DNA of 64,000 bases from Rariglobus hedericola (GCF_007559335.1 NZ_VMBG01000001.1:620001-684000), one strand, 5' to 3'. Counted from the stretch's first letter, positions 25,381 through 35,111 are shown. The notes: generated by a model not told the origin, from the sequence alone. Made by a program: numbers and translations.

Positions 25381-26217
25381 ATGTCTTCGGCCTTTCTCAA
25401 CATTTCCAGCTACAAGTTCACGCCGTTCGAGAGCGACGAACTCCCGGCCATCCGCGACCGGCTCCTCGAGGTGAGCATCGCCCAGGGATTAAAAGGCACG
25501 ATCTTGCTGAGCACGGAAGGCATCAATCTCTTCGTTGCCGGCCCGACGGACAACGTGAACGCGCTCCTCGCCGAGATCCGCACACTGCGCGGTCTGGACG
25601 ATCTCACGCCCAAGGAAAGTTTCAGCGGCGACCAGCCGTTCAACCGGATGCTGGTGAAGATCAAAAAAGAGATCATATCCTTTGGTCTTGAAGGCATCGA
25701 TCCGGCGCGCAAACCGGCCCCGAAACTTTCCCCGAAGACTCTGAAGCAGTGGCTCGACGAAGGCCGCAAGATCACGCTGCTCGACACGCGCAACGACTAC
25801 GAAGTGCGCCTCGGCACGTTCACCGGTGCGATCGATCCCCGCATCAACACCTTTCGCGCGTTTCCCGACGCGGTGAGCAAGTTGCCCGAGGAATTAAAAA
25901 CGCAACCGATCGTGATGTTTTGCACGGGCGGAATCCGCTGCGAGAAGGCCGGTCCGCTCATGATGCGCGAGGGGTTTGAAAACGTATTCCAGCTCGACGG
26001 CGGGATTCTCAAATATTTCGAGGAGTGCGGCGGCGCACATTACGAAGGCGAATGTTTCGTGTTTGACCGTCGCGTGGGCGTGAATGCCGACCTAAAACCA
26101 ACCGGCTCCGCGTTGTGCTGGGTATGCCAGATGCCACTGACCCTCGCAGAGCAACGCGACGAGCGCTACGTTTACGAGAAATCCTGCCCGTATTGTTTTA
26201 AGACGGCAGGCGCGTAA
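25381..26217 (+). CDS. trhO: tRNA uridine-34 hydroxylase TrhO (rhodanese-like, YceA)
   Basis: Oxygen-dependent hydroxylation of U34 in tRNA to 5-hydroxyuridine. The 278-residue protein has an acylphosphatase-like N-terminal domain (GTILLSTEGINLFVAG), a rhodanese domain with the active Cys in MFCTGGIRCEKAG, and FQLDGGILKYFEE. It ends with a C-terminal cysteine segment (ALCWVCQMPL, SCPYCF) that is often kept in the family. Start: the Met four codons inside the frame, where MSSAFLNISSYKF matches the family. Its stop lies within the end of trmO on the other strand; the two coding regions overlap by 20 bases. Confidence 0.9.
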   Translation: MSSAFLNISSYKFTPFESDELPAIRDRLLEVSIAQGLKGTILLSTEGINLFVAGPTDNVNALLAEIRTLRGLDDLTPKESFSGDQPFNRMLVKIKKEIISFGLEGIDPARKPAPKLSPKTLKQWLDEGRKITLLDTRNDYEVRLGTFTGAIDPRINTFRAFPDAVSKLPEELKTQPIVMFCTGGIRCEKAGPLMMREGFENVFQLDGGILKYFEECGGAHYEGECFVFDRRVGVNADLKPTGSALCWVCQMPLTLAEQRDERYVYEKSCPYCFKTAGA

Positions 26218-26887
26218 CTGAAATGACTTCGACGGCGTTGTCCGGCAATGCGCGCCAGCTGATATTCCAACCGGCAAGCGCCATCCCGTAGATGCGTTCG
26301 GGCTCGTCTTGGTAGGCGGGTTGCAAGTCGAGACGCAGAACCTGGCGAACCAGTCGCACCGTCGTCTCTCCGAGTAACGCGGCAATCTCGGGCGTAAGTT
26401 GCACGGCGGTTTCCTCGCGGGCAAACGGTGTGCTTTGCGACCAGTCCGAAGTCGCCTCGGTGCGCGCTTCGCACCACGGCAGGTAAGGCTTGATGTCGTA
26501 AACCGGCGTGCCCTCCACCGCGTCGATACCGGCGACGCGCAATACACCGTCTTCGATCGCCAGCAGCCGCACGAGAGACAAGCCAAGTCCATTGGGGCGA
26601 TTGGGTGCGCGCGAAGCGAACACCCCTACCCGCTCGTTACCGCCGAGCCGGGGCGGACGCACGGTTGCGGCACCTGTCCAGGGTGGGTTTTGATGAAACC
26701 CCGTCACCAGCCAGATGTGAGAAAACGCAGTCAGTCCACGCACGAAATCCGGCGCGGAAAACTCAGGGAGGAATTCCACGCGGCCCTCGGCTTCCGGGAT
26801 AAATCCGCTCTGCCGCGGCACGCCGAATTTTTCAGCAAAAGGTGTGCGCAGGGTTGCGACGGGACGCAGTGAAAGGAGGGCGGACAT
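26198..26887 (-). CDS. trmO: tRNA (N6-threonylcarbamoyl-A37) N6-methyltransferase TrmO
   Basis: SAM-dependent enzyme that methylates t6A37 in tRNA-Thr to m6t6A. The 229-residue protein starts LSLRPVATLRTPFAEKFGVPRQSG and has the TsaA/YaeB fold motifs FSHIWLVTGFHQN, RPPRLGGNERVGVFASRAPNRPNGLGLSLV and the IDAVEGTPVYDIKPYLPW region. The frame opens 25 codons earlier; the Met preceding the family N-terminus is used. Its 3' end overlaps that of trhO, so two tRNA anticodon-loop modification genes are convergent and interlocked. Confidence 0.9.
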   Translation of the reverse strand: MSALLSLRPVATLRTPFAEKFGVPRQSGFIPEAEGRVEFLPEFSAPDFVRGLTAFSHIWLVTGFHQNPPWTGAATVRPPRLGGNERVGVFASRAPNRPNGLGLSLVRLLAIEDGVLRVAGIDAVEGTPVYDIKPYLPWCEARTEATSDWSQSTPFAREETAVQLTPEIAALLGETTVRLVRQVLRLDLQPAYQDEPERIYGMALAGWNISWRALPDNAVEVISVTRLPS

Positions 26888-26970
26888 GTCGTTGATTGGA
26901 TCGAGCGTGCAGTCGTGCCAGCACATGACCAGCTTTGATAAGCCTTGGCCGATGGAATGCACGGGCCGTA

Positions 26971-27006
26971 TTTATCGATACTATATTATTGATAAACCGA
27001 GTTTAT
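26971..27006. promoter_or_regulatory. AT-rich operator/promoter region of the HipBA-type operon
   Basis: Upstream of the HTH gene is a tract almost without G or C. It holds an imperfect palindrome (TTTATCGATA, 6-base spacer, TATTGATAAA; arms 26971-26980 and 26987-26996, 9 of 10 paired). It also holds a second one, ATAAAC-CGA-GTTTAT at 26992-27006. Such paired palindromes are what a HipB-type dimeric repressor binds for autoregulation. Exact -35/-10 boxes are ambiguous. Confidence 0.55.
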
Positions 27007-27023
27007 ATAGGTTTATTAATTAT

Positions 27024-27326
27024 ATGTTATCGCTTAAATCCACACAAGAAGTAGCCAAAGATCTGGCTATTCGCGTGCGGGAGCACCGGTTGCAACGCGG
27101 GTGGACTCAAGACGAAATGGCTCTTCGGGCCGGCATGAAGACACCTACCTATGTGTTGTTTGAGCGCACCGGACGCATCGCTGTGGCGCGGTTGCTAAAG
27201 GTGTTTGAAGTCCTCGATTGGCTGGAGGCGTTTGACCAGATCGGTCGCGGCCAGGATCTCGCAGGTGTGTCTCTCGATGACCTCACGCAGCCGGAACGAA
27301 AACGCGGACGGAGGAAAACGTCATGA
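27024..27326 (+). CDS. HipB-like XRE-family HTH antitoxin
   Basis: DNA-binding antitoxin that would bind and silence the HipA kinase and repress its own operon. The 100-residue protein has an HTH (VREHRLQRGWTQDEMALRAGMKTPTYVLFERTG, with the recognition helix near residues 39-47) and a basic C-terminal tail (PERKRGRRKTS). The frame begins far upstream, but the ATG at 27024 follows the AT-rich operator and gives a normal HipB length. It overlaps the hipA-like start by 4 bases, the usual translational coupling of a toxin-antitoxin pair. Confidence 0.8.
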   Translation: MLSLKSTQEVAKDLAIRVREHRLQRGWTQDEMALRAGMKTPTYVLFERTGRIAVARLLKVFEVLDWLEAFDQIGRGQDLAGVSLDDLTQPERKRGRRKTS

Positions 27327-28516
27327 GTCGGGTCACGGTGAATTATCAAGGGATCAAGGTCGGTGAACTCGCGGTCGCGCGTGGAGGGATTTTTTTTGAA
27401 TACGCGGCAGAGTTCATCGCAAGCGGACACGAGCTGTCGCCGTTTCACCTGTCGCTGAGTTCGGGTGTGAAGGCGCGCGATACGGCGGTGCCGACGATGC
27501 GTTTGCACGGTTTGTTTGAAGACTCGCTACCCGATCATTGGGGCCGTCGCGTGATGACCGCATGGTTCCGTGAACGCGGCACGCCGGAGCATGCGGTGAC
27601 TCCGCTCATGATGCTGGCCTACGTCGGTCAACGCGCGATGGGCGCGCTCGATTACACGCCGGAGCTCGACGTGTCTGCGCCCGGCGAAGTCACCCTGCCC
27701 GATCTCTACACCGCCGCGGCCGAGGCGGAAAAAAGCGGCGAGATCGATCTGGATGTGCTCGCGCAAATCGGTTCATCGGCCGGCGGTGCGCGCCCCAAGG
27801 CGTTGCTCAATTTGCCCGATTCGGGCACCGGTCCGGCGCAGGCCGCCGCGGTGGTGGCGGATGGCTATTCGTCATGGATCGTCAAATTCGACACGACACG
27901 CGATGGCACGGCGGGGCCGCTGGAAGAAGCTTATGCGCGCATGGCGCGTGCGGCGGGCGTGGATTTCCCAGAGACGCGTTTACTGGAGACAAAACACGCG
28001 GACGGCGTGCGTCGTCACTTTGCGGTGAAGCGTTTCGACCGCGAAGGTGCGGAGCGTCTGCATCACCACACGCTCGGTAGTTTGCTGCATGCGGGCGGCG
28101 GCGATCTGGATTATCAGACGCTGCTACGCGCCACGCGCCGTCTCACCAAGGATGAACGTGAAGTCTGGCGCGCCTATCGTCGGGCCGTGTTCAACGTGCT
28201 CGCCGGCAATCGCGATGACCACGCGAAGAACCACGGTTTTATTTATCGTAACCGCGCGTGGACTCTCGGGCCTGCTTATGACCTCACGTTTACGAGCGCT
28301 CAACAAATGCCCGAACGCGGCATGGCCGTGTGCGGCGAACGCCGACGCGCGGGACTGGAGCACCTGAAGAAACTCGCGGCGTCGGAATCTCTGGATGCGA
28401 AGGAAGCGGCCCGGATTATCGACGAGGTGCGCGCAGCCTTGGCGAAGTGGCGGGCATTTGCGAATGACGCCGGTGTGCCCACGCTAACCGCCGCTGAGAT
28501 TGAAGCGGCTTGGTAG
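27323..28516 (+). CDS. HipA-family Ser/Thr kinase toxin
   Basis: In characterised members HipA phosphorylates an aminoacyl-tRNA synthetase and causes dormancy. The 397-residue protein has the N-terminal HipA_N part (GLFEDSLPDHWGRRVM), the loop SSAGGARPKALL that carries the autophosphorylation site in E. coli HipA, and the ATP-binding HFAVKRFDR. The catalytic core is FNVLAGNRDDHAKNHGFIY with the metal site near LGPAYDL. Length is close to the 440-residue E. coli protein. It ends 13 bases before a convergent oxidoreductase gene. The target cannot be read from sequence. Confidence 0.85.
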   Translation: MSRVTVNYQGIKVGELAVARGGIFFEYAAEFIASGHELSPFHLSLSSGVKARDTAVPTMRLHGLFEDSLPDHWGRRVMTAWFRERGTPEHAVTPLMMLAYVGQRAMGALDYTPELDVSAPGEVTLPDLYTAAAEAEKSGEIDLDVLAQIGSSAGGARPKALLNLPDSGTGPAQAAAVVADGYSSWIVKFDTTRDGTAGPLEEAYARMARAAGVDFPETRLLETKHADGVRRHFAVKRFDREGAERLHHHTLGSLLHAGGGDLDYQTLLRATRRLTKDEREVWRAYRRAVFNVLAGNRDDHAKNHGFIYRNRAWTLGPAYDLTFTSAQQMPERGMAVCGERRRAGLEHLKKLAASESLDAKEAARIIDEVRAALAKWRAFANDAGVPTLTAAEIEAAW

Positions 28517-28529
28517 CCGCGGAAATCGT

Positions 28530-29975
28530 TTACTTCCCTCCTGCGAGGATGTGGAAGTTCGCCATCGAGATGCCGCTGAGCATCGCGCCGATAATTCCAA
28601 GGAAACCCTGGTCTGTTCCTGCGATGTAGAGGTTGTCGATCGCAGTGCGGCCGTCGCGGATTTTTTGCGGCGAACCGTAGATCGCGCCTCCGAGACGGCC
28701 CGTGTATTTGATGATCGTGCGCGGCGTAAACATGTCGGTCGCCAGCGTGGCTTTCGCCAGCGCGTCAGGTGTTGGCAACGCCGGAAGGAAACGCTGCGCG
28801 CTCTTCTGGATTTCGGCATACCAGCGGGCTTTGTCCGCGAGGTATTGGTCTTCCGGCAGGTTCACCCACTGGTCGTAGCTCGCTAGACAGGTGCACCGGA
28901 AAAGCCCTTCAGGTAGATGCGTATCGGGCCCGAAGTCGAAGTTGTTCGGCATACAGATGACGCCGCTGCGCGTATCAACCTGCGCCTCGCTGCGGGCGTA
29001 GGTGAATTTCTCCGAGTCGTTGAAGAAAACGATGGTGTCGTCCCCCCAGCCTAGCGCAGACGGCTCACGATCCAGGACCGTGATCGTCTCCGTGTAGCTG
29101 AGCGCGCCGGTCGGTGCGGAAAGTTGGGAGTTGAGAGATGAGAGTTGAGAGTTCAACAGCGCTTCAGTCTCCGGCGCGCCGACCGTGCTGATGACATGCG
29201 TGGCGGTGACCTCGGTGCCGTCATCAAGGAGCAACGCACTCGCGTAGCCGTCGCGCGTGATGATCTTTTGGACGCCACACTTCATGCGCCGCTCGCCGCC
29301 GGCGGCGCGGTATTTATCGAGGAGCACGCGCAGGATCACGCGCACTCCATCGAGCGGACGGGCAAAGCCTTCCAAGAAGAGTGCCTTGAACATGATCACG
29401 AACTGGCCGAACTCCATATCGTGCTCGGTCGCGCTGCCGTAATACATGACCGGGCAGAACAGCATGTCTTCGAGCAGCGGATCCGTCACGTGGCGACGAA
29501 TCACGGTGCGAGCTGACTCAGGCAACGCGCCGAGCGAGACGTCATCGTAGGTGCGAATGAGCGCGACGAGGCGCCGGAAGCCGTCGATCTGCGCGGGAAA
29601 CTGGCGGGCGACTTCGCTTTCAAAAACAGTGAAATCGTTGGTGAATGTAAGCGACACTTCGCCACGCGGGCCGAACGCGACGCGCGAACGCTTTTGTTCG
29701 CAGAGGGCAAACTCGTCGCGCTCGATGCGCAGCTGGCGAAGGAGCTTGGTGAGCGGCGTGCCTTTGACGCCGGCGCGCACGAAGTTGGTCATCGCGTGTA
29801 GGCCCACGTCGTATTTGCGCCCGTCGATGCTGTAAAAACTGTTGAGTCCACCCGTAACGTTGTGCCGTTCGAAGATGCACACCTTCTTGCCGAAGTGTGC
29901 GAGACGGATGCCGGCGGCGAGGCCGGACATGCCAGCTCCGATGATGGCGACGTCGTAGTGGGTGGAGGTGTTCAT
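28530..29975 (-). CDS. FAD-dependent oxidoreductase, CrtI/RetSat family (copy 2), with an in-frame repeat
   Basis: Probably acts on an acyl-ACP-derived or polyene substrate. The 481-residue protein has the FAD fingerprint VAIIGAGMSGLAAGIRLAHFGKKVCIFERH, then NVTGGLNSFYSIDGRKYDVGLH, and a C-terminal FAD box DNLYIAGTDQGFLGIIGAMLSGISMANF. It is the third gene of a ketosynthase-ACP-oxidoreductase set on the minus strand. A 33-bp repeat inserts the peptide NSQLSSLNSQL after GAPETEALL (about residue 274). A rho-independent terminator lies directly before its start codon. The start ATG at 29975 has no clear ribosome binding site. Confidence 0.78.
   Translation of the reverse strand: MNTSTHYDVAIIGAGMSGLAAGIRLAHFGKKVCIFERHNVTGGLNSFYSIDGRKYDVGLHAMTNFVRAGVKGTPLTKLLRQLRIERDEFALCEQKRSRVAFGPRGEVSLTFTNDFTVFESEVARQFPAQIDGFRRLVALIRTYDDVSLGALPESARTVIRRHVTDPLLEDMLFCPVMYYGSATEHDMEFGQFVIMFKALFLEGFARPLDGVRVILRVLLDKYRAAGGERRMKCGVQKIITRDGYASALLLDDGTEVTATHVISTVGAPETEALLNSQLSSLNSQLSAPTGALSYTETITVLDREPSALGWGDDTIVFFNDSEKFTYARSEAQVDTRSGVICMPNNFDFGPDTHLPEGLFRCTCLASYDQWVNLPEDQYLADKARWYAEIQKSAQRFLPALPTPDALAKATLATDMFTPRTIIKYTGRLGGAIYGSPQKIRDGRTAIDNLYIAGTDQGFLGIIGAMLSGISMANFHILAGGK
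29122..29154 (-). repeat. 33-bp in-frame repeat, copy in the FAD oxidoreductase
   Basis: On the coding strand it begins GAACTCTCAACTCTCATC and ends CTCAACTCCCAACT. It matches the mutS copy at 31 of 33 positions. It is 11 codons long and encodes NSQLSSLNSQL in frame. Internally it is a near-tandem of the unit CTCAACTCTCA. Confidence 0.85.
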
Positions 29976-29983
29976 GCGGCTAC

Positions 29984-30010
29984 AAAAAAGGCCTGACGCG
30001 AGGTCAGGCC
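29984..30010 (-). terminator. Rho-independent terminator between the ACP and FAD oxidoreductase genes
   Basis: On the minus strand GGCCTGAC pairs with GTCAGGCC (arms 30003-30010 and 29990-29997, 5-base loop) and is followed by six T at 29989-29984. It lies 24 bases after the ACP stop and ends 8 bases before the oxidoreductase ATG. It would attenuate expression of the last gene of the set. Confidence 0.85.
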
Positions 30011-30034
30011 CTGTGGAATCGAAGTCGGGCCGGC

Positions 30035-30292
30035 TTACTTGCCGAGCGCGGTGAACTTTGGCGTGAGGTAATCGGCGCAGCTATCGAGCGAAGCGAGCTG
30101 CGGATAATCGGCCTCGGGCACCTCGATGTTGTGGCGCTTGCGGAGCTCCATGACGATGTCGAGGAAGTCCATTGAATCCAATTGCATCTGGTCGCGGAGG
30201 CGAACGTCGGATTTCAGATTGGAGATATCTTCGTCCGGCGCGATGTCGGCGATGATTTCGAGGACCGCTTGTTTGGTTTCGTCTTTCGTCAT
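30035..30292 (-). CDS. Acyl carrier protein
   Basis: Carries acyl chains on a phosphopantetheine arm. The 85-residue acidic protein has the attachment serine in QMQLDSMDFLDIVMELRKRH (DSMDFLD instead of the housekeeping DSLDxVE), helix 1 (VLEIIADIAPDEDI) and an acidic pI. The DSMDF motif and its place between a ketosynthase and an oxidoreductase suggest a pathway-specific ACP, not the AcpP of primary fatty acid synthesis. It starts 22 bases after the ketosynthase stop on the same strand. Confidence 0.88.
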   Translation of the reverse strand: MTKDETKQAVLEIIADIAPDEDISNLKSDVRLRDQMQLDSMDFLDIVMELRKRHNIEVPEADYPQLASLDSCADYLTPKFTALGK

Positions 30293-30314
30293 TTTGAGAA
30301 TGTAAGGGGCAAGA

Positions 30315-31559
30315 TTACGCCACGTAGCGTTTCACAATCAACGTGGAATTTATGCCGAGCATACCGAATGAGTTGTTCAGGATGGCGTCAACTTTACCGA
30401 CCTTTTTCGGGTGATTAATCACCAGACCTGGCAACGCGCACTGCGGATCGAGGTCATCGACGTTGATCGTCGGGTGGACAATCAGATCGTCAAACGACGG
30501 CAGGTTGCCCGCCAACTCCAACGCGCCGGCCGCGCCCATACAGTGGCCAATGTAGCTCTTCGTGTTGTTGATGTAGGTGTCGGGGCAATTCTCGCCGAAG
30601 ACGGCGCGGATCGCTTCGCACTCCTGGATGTCGCCCATCGGCGTGGCGGTCGCGTGGGTGTTGACGATGTGGATGTCGTGCGCGTTCAGGCCTGCGTTGG
30701 TCAGGGCTTTGCGCACGCACTCGGCCTGGCGGCCGGGGTTCGGCAACACGTAGTCGGAAGCGTCGGAGTTCACGCAGTAACCGCCGATTTCGCCGTAGAT
30801 TTTGGCGCCGCGTGCAAGGGCGTCGTCGAGACGTTCGAGCGTGTAGAGCGCGCCGCCCTCGGAGATGACGATGCCGTTGCGGGCCTTGTCGAACGGACGC
30901 GACGCCTTCAGCGGGTCGGGGTGCGTCGCGAGGGCGTTCTGGGATTTGAAACCGGCGTAGATGCCAAAGGTGTGGATCGATTCGCTGACGCCGCCGCAGA
31001 TCGCGAGATCCACTTCGCCGAGACGAAGCATTTGCGCGGCGTGGATGAGGCCCATGTTACCGGCGGCACAGGCGGCGCCGATCGTGTAGGCGGGACCGGT
31101 GATGCCGAGATTGAGCGAGACTTCACCGGCGGGGTTGTTGGAAACCGTGCGCGGGTTGTGGTAGTGCGACCAATACTTCGTGTCGTAGTTAAACTTCGAA
31201 ATGGCGTAGATTTCGTTCTCGGTCTCGACGTTACCGTGCTCGGTGGTGCCGACGTAGATGCCGATGCGATCTTTGGGGAAATTGGCGAAGTCGATTTTGC
31301 TGTCCGTAACAGCCTCGCGGGCGCAGTAGATCGAGATGGAGCCGGCGCGGGTGCCCACGCGAAGTTCTTTCTTCGTCTGGTATTTAAGGGCGTCGTAATG
31401 GCAGACGCCGGCGAGCAATTCGCCCATGTAGCGAATCTCCTTTTTTTCGATGCCGCCTACCCCGTTAAGGAGATTTTGGCGGAATTCGGACAACGTGTTG
31501 CCATTGGGGGCGGTGAGACCGACTCCGGTGATGACGATGCGCGGGGATTTAAACGACAT
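30315..31559 (-). CDS. Beta-ketoacyl-ACP synthase (KAS I/II, FabF-like)
   Basis: Elongates an ACP-bound chain by decarboxylative condensation. The 414-residue protein has the N-terminal RIVITGVGLTAPNGNT, the nucleophile Cys in TIGAACAAGNMGLIHA, His in VNTHATATPMGD, and the Lys/His box NNTKSYIGHCMGAAGALE. These are the Cys-His-His triad of FabB/FabF. Several stretches (NVETENEIYAISKFNYDT, ESIHTFGIYAGF) differ from housekeeping FabF, supporting a role in a dedicated polyene or lipid pathway. It heads a set with the ACP and FAD oxidoreductase and is divergent from galE. Confidence 0.87.
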   Translation of the reverse strand: MSFKSPRIVITGVGLTAPNGNTLSEFRQNLLNGVGGIEKKEIRYMGELLAGVCHYDALKYQTKKELRVGTRAGSISIYCAREAVTDSKIDFANFPKDRIGIYVGTTEHGNVETENEIYAISKFNYDTKYWSHYHNPRTVSNNPAGEVSLNLGITGPAYTIGAACAAGNMGLIHAAQMLRLGEVDLAICGGVSESIHTFGIYAGFKSQNALATHPDPLKASRPFDKARNGIVISEGGALYTLERLDDALARGAKIYGEIGGYCVNSDASDYVLPNPGRQAECVRKALTNAGLNAHDIHIVNTHATATPMGDIQECEAIRAVFGENCPDTYINNTKSYIGHCMGAAGALELAGNLPSFDDLIVHPTINVDDLDPQCALPGLVINHPKKVGKVDAILNNSFGMLGINSTLIVKRYVA

Positions 31560-31619
31560 GAGCAGGAAAAACCGCTAGCCAACCGGACCATAAACGCAAT
31601 ACAAGCCTAGGCTCCAAAT

Positions 31620-32609
31620 ATGAACGTCCTTGTTGTTGGTGGAGCGGGCTACATCGGTAGTCACTGTGTTCGGCAATTAATCGCTGCGGGGCACAACCCC
31701 GTCGTGCTCGACAACCTTGTCTTCGGCTATCGAGCCGCGGTGGACAAGGATGTGCCTTTCTACTCCGTCAACCTCGGCAACGAGAGCGAAGTCGGAAAGA
31801 TTCTCCGCAAAGAGAAAATCGACATTGTTATGCATTTCGCGGCCTTCGCCTATGTCGGCGAGAGCGTGACCGATCCGTTGAAGTATTATTTCAACAACGT
31901 CGCCTCCACGCTCCACTTGTTGCGCTGCATGATTGGCTCCGGCGTGAAGAAGTTCGTCTTCTCTTCGACCTGCGCGACCTACGGCATTCCCGAGAAAATG
32001 CCGCTGGTTGAGACCATGCCGCAGGCCCCGATCAATCCTTACGGCCAGACCAAGCTCGACATCGAGAACGCGCTCAAGTCGTTCGCGCACGCATATGGCC
32101 TGAGCTTCGCTGCCTTCCGCTATTTCAACGCCGCCGGCGCAGCCGAGGACGGTCGTATCGGTGAATGCCACAATCCCGAGACGCACCTCATCCCGCTCGT
32201 GATCGATGCCGCCATCGGCAAACGCGAGAACGTGCAGGTGTTCGGCACCGACTACCCTACTCCGGACGGCACCTGCCTCCGCGACTACGTGCACGTCGAT
32301 GATTTGAGCCGCGCCCATATCGCCGTGTTTGACAAACTAGAAAAGCCAGGCACCGCGCTCTTCTATAATCTAGGCACCGGCACGCCCACCTCCGTGCTCG
32401 AAGTCATCCAGGCTGTAGAGAAAGTCACCGGCAAGAAAGTCCCCTACGTCACTGCTCCCCGCCGTGCCGGCGATCCGCCCGCACTTTACGCCGATTCCAC
32501 CAAGGCCAAGACCGAGCTCAACTGGGAGCCGAAGTTCACCACGATCGAGCCGATCGTCGCTTCCGCCTGGAAGTGGCACTCGCAGCATCCGGACGGTTTC
32601 AAAAAGTAA
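31620..32609 (+). CDS. galE: UDP-glucose 4-epimerase GalE
   Basis: Interconverts UDP-glucose and UDP-galactose for surface polysaccharides or galactose use. The 329-residue extended SDR has the NAD loop VGGAGYIGSHCVRQL at residues 5-19, the Ser in VFSSTCATYG, catalytic Tyr/Lys in NPYGQTKLDIE (YxxxK) and GTDYPTPDGTCLRDYVHVDDL. Length is normal. It is divergent from the ketosynthase gene with 60 bases between, and followed by a bidirectional terminator. Confidence 0.92.
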   Translation: MNVLVVGGAGYIGSHCVRQLIAAGHNPVVLDNLVFGYRAAVDKDVPFYSVNLGNESEVGKILRKEKIDIVMHFAAFAYVGESVTDPLKYYFNNVASTLHLLRCMIGSGVKKFVFSSTCATYGIPEKMPLVETMPQAPINPYGQTKLDIENALKSFAHAYGLSFAAFRYFNAAGAAEDGRIGECHNPETHLIPLVIDAAIGKRENVQVFGTDYPTPDGTCLRDYVHVDDLSRAHIAVFDKLEKPGTALFYNLGTGTPTSVLEVIQAVEKVTGKKVPYVTAPRRAGDPPALYADSTKAKTELNWEPKFTTIEPIVASAWKWHSQHPDGFKK

Positions 32610-32637
32610 ACCGCTCGGGCCGCATGTGCCGGTCCGC

Positions 32638-32672
32638 AAAAAAAGGCGTCCTGATTTCAGGACGCCTTTTTT
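32638..32672. terminator. Bidirectional terminator between galE and the NtrC-type gene
   Basis: A perfect 9-bp stem GGCGTCCTG/CAGGACGCC (32645-32653 and 32658-32666) is flanked by seven A on one side and six T on the other. It can therefore stop galE on the plus strand and the regulator gene on the minus strand. Confidence 0.9.
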
Positions 32673-32713
32673 ATTGTCCGGTTAAACCCAGATCCAACCG
32701 AGCCTGCGTATGC

Positions 32714-34246
<1,533 letters not shown>

Positions 34247-34325
34247 GGGAACAAGTGGGAGCGGATTAGGGTCGCCTGACAAGCACGCTGGCGAATCCCG
34301 AGAACGCGTGTTTACTACGTATCCA

Positions 34326-35111
34326 ATGCTTCGATGGTCAATGAACTTGTTCCGCATCCGCGGCATCCAACTCTCGGTGCACGCGAGTTTTTTCCTGCTG
34401 CTCGCCTACGTGGCGTGGCAAGGCTGGACGGCCGCCGCGTGGCAAGGCGCGGCGTGGCTCACACTGGGGACCGTGGTGATGTTCGTGTGCGTTACTCTGC
34501 ACGAACTGGGACACGCGGCAGCAGCGCGTTATTTCGGCATCCGGGTGCCACGTATTCTGCTGCTACCGATTGGCGGTATGGCGGAGATGGAATCGATTCC
34601 GCGTCGACCCCGTGAAGAAATCATCATCGCACTCGCGGGACCGGCGGTGAATTACCTGATCATCGGGGTGCTGTTGATTTTCGTGCGGTTCCCCGAGGGA
34701 TGGAACTGGGCTTATTTTGAACTCAGTCTGCCCGGTCTGGGGCGCTATCTGGTTCTCGTGAATTTGATCCTCGGCGTGTTCAATCTGCTCCCCGCTTTTC
34801 CAATGGATGGCGGTCGAGTGTTACGGGCTTTGCTGGCGATGCGTTTTCCGTATCTGCGCGCCACGCAGATCGCGGCACACGCGGGTAAAGTCGTGGCATT
34901 GGCCGGTGCGGCCTACCTCGTTTTTTATTGGAAGAATTATCCGGCCTGCGTGCTGTTCGGCTTCATCATTTTCGCCGGACACCGCGAATTGCAGGCGGTG
35001 GCGCGCAAGGAGAAAGAGGCCGCACACTGGCGTATGATTGAAGCGCGCTTCAATCAACCGACCGTCGTGACGGTCACCCCGATCGACGAAGTTCCGCCAC
35101 GGGCCATTTAA
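34326..35111 (+). CDS. Site-2 protease family (M50) membrane metalloprotease
   Basis: Intramembrane zinc protease that may cleave membrane-bound regulators. The 261-residue protein begins [19 protein letters not shown]. It has the zinc motif [16 protein letters not shown] at about residues 58-62, then [10 protein letters not shown] and the second zinc ligand in [18 protein letters not shown]. Five to six membrane segments are predicted. No CBS domains follow, unlike some relatives. It lies 80 bases upstream of and divergent from the NtrC-type regulator. A second Met five codons on is an alternative start. Confidence 0.87.
   Translation: MLRWSMNLFRIRGIQLSVHASFFLLLAYVAWQGWTAAAWQGAAWLTLGTVVMFVCVTLHELGHAAAARYFGIRVPRILLLPIGGMAEMESIPRRPREEIIIALAGPAVNYLIIGVLLIFVRFPEGWNWAYFELSLPGLGRYLVLVNLILGVFNLLPAFPMDGGRVLRALLAMRFPYLRATQIAAHAGKVVALAGAAYLVFYWKNYPACVLFGFIIFAGHRELQAVARKEKEAAHWRMIEARFNQPTVVTVTPIDEVPPRAI

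Noticed and set aside
30411-31610. 399-residue plus-strand frame opposite the ketosynthase gene
   Set aside because: Val/Asp/Gly-rich antisense product; the KAS motifs lie on the other strand.
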